This document shows, in pieces, positions 63,937 to 64,000 of a stretch of 64,000 bases of DNA. The notes beneath the pieces are model-generated. The model was not told where the DNA came from. It saw only the letters and a list, made by a program, of their open reading frames with translations, and made no database searches. A program made the position numbers and the translations under genes. The first letter of the stretch is position 1. Each line of letters opens with the position of its first letter. This stretch comes from Petrimonas mucosa (GTDB lineage Bacteria > Bacteroidota > Bacteroidia > Bacteroidales > Dysgonomonadaceae). Location: positions 3,527,001-3,591,000 of the forward strand of contig NZ_LT608328.1 in NCBI RefSeq assembly GCF_900095795.1, read 5' to 3'.

Positions 63937-64000
63937 CTATTCGGGTATTCTTTTTACTGAACTTGTTGGATTGCTTTCTGCCCGACGCGTTTAATTATCC

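Noticed and set aside
1-64000. CRISPR arrays, prophage, integrative element, rRNA genes or a toxin-antitoxin pair
   Set aside because: I looked for regularly spaced repeats, integrase or phage genes and small paired genes, and saw none. The only mobile DNA is the IS4-type element and the two IS110-type copies.

Overview
The window looks like a chromosomal segment of a Bacteroidales bacterium, probably Dysgonomonadaceae/Porphyromonadaceae-like. The evidence is a SusC-type receptor, BACON, NigD, DUF4837, DUF4294 and DUF4369 proteins, many lipoproteins, and repeated promoters with the Bacteroidetes -7 box TAnnTTTG. Species cannot be fixed by reading alone.

Layout. 1-2242 (minus): start of a SusC receptor with an IPT/NHL lipoprotein gene in front and a clean promoter. 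2301-3906: intact IS4-type element with perfect terminal repeats and a 10-bp target duplication, sitting 3 bp before the start codon of an XRE regulator. 3910-20400: housekeeping genes: lipoprotein, MltF-like transglycosylase, Ca/Na exchanger, ECF sigma, htpG, coaA, greA-HIT, a DUF4369 thioredoxin-fold protein, hpt, tonB, a polyprenyl synthase-unknown-tatD operon, tRNA-Ser(GGA), and an exbB-TM-exbD-exbD operon. 20506-23818: two head-to-tail IS110/IS1111-type elements inserted at the start codon of a doxX gene. Their 3' noncoding part carries a structured RNA candidate with two guide-like copies of the junction sequence. 24267-44256: SRP RNA, pepT-gcvT-ybhN-like-rlmN, DUF4837, pdxA, patatin/beta-barrel protein, leuS-yitT, acyl-CoA ligase, DUF4294, SulP-ygiQ, and a NigD-like lipoprotein.

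44263-61855 is a fucose and host-glycan region: fucR-fucI-fucU-fucP-GH109, then a BACON/fimbrillin-like surface pair, a membrane-bound AraC regulator, and GH29-GH110-GH95. The enzyme set fits removal of the A (GH109), B (GH110) and H (GH29/GH95) blood-group caps, with the released L-fucose taken up and isomerised by FucP/FucU/FucI. Both halves share an exact 15-bp motif placed 25 nt before their -7 boxes, suggesting joint control. fucK, fucA and a SusCD pair are not in this region. A TPR protein (minus) closes the window.

Most notable signals: (1) the tandem IS110-type pair with a candidate bridge RNA whose two loops match the target and donor junctions; (2) the shared operator-like motif of the two fucose/ABH clusters; (3) insertions that separate an XRE gene and a doxX gene from their native leaders; (4) a hairpin inside the greA leader.
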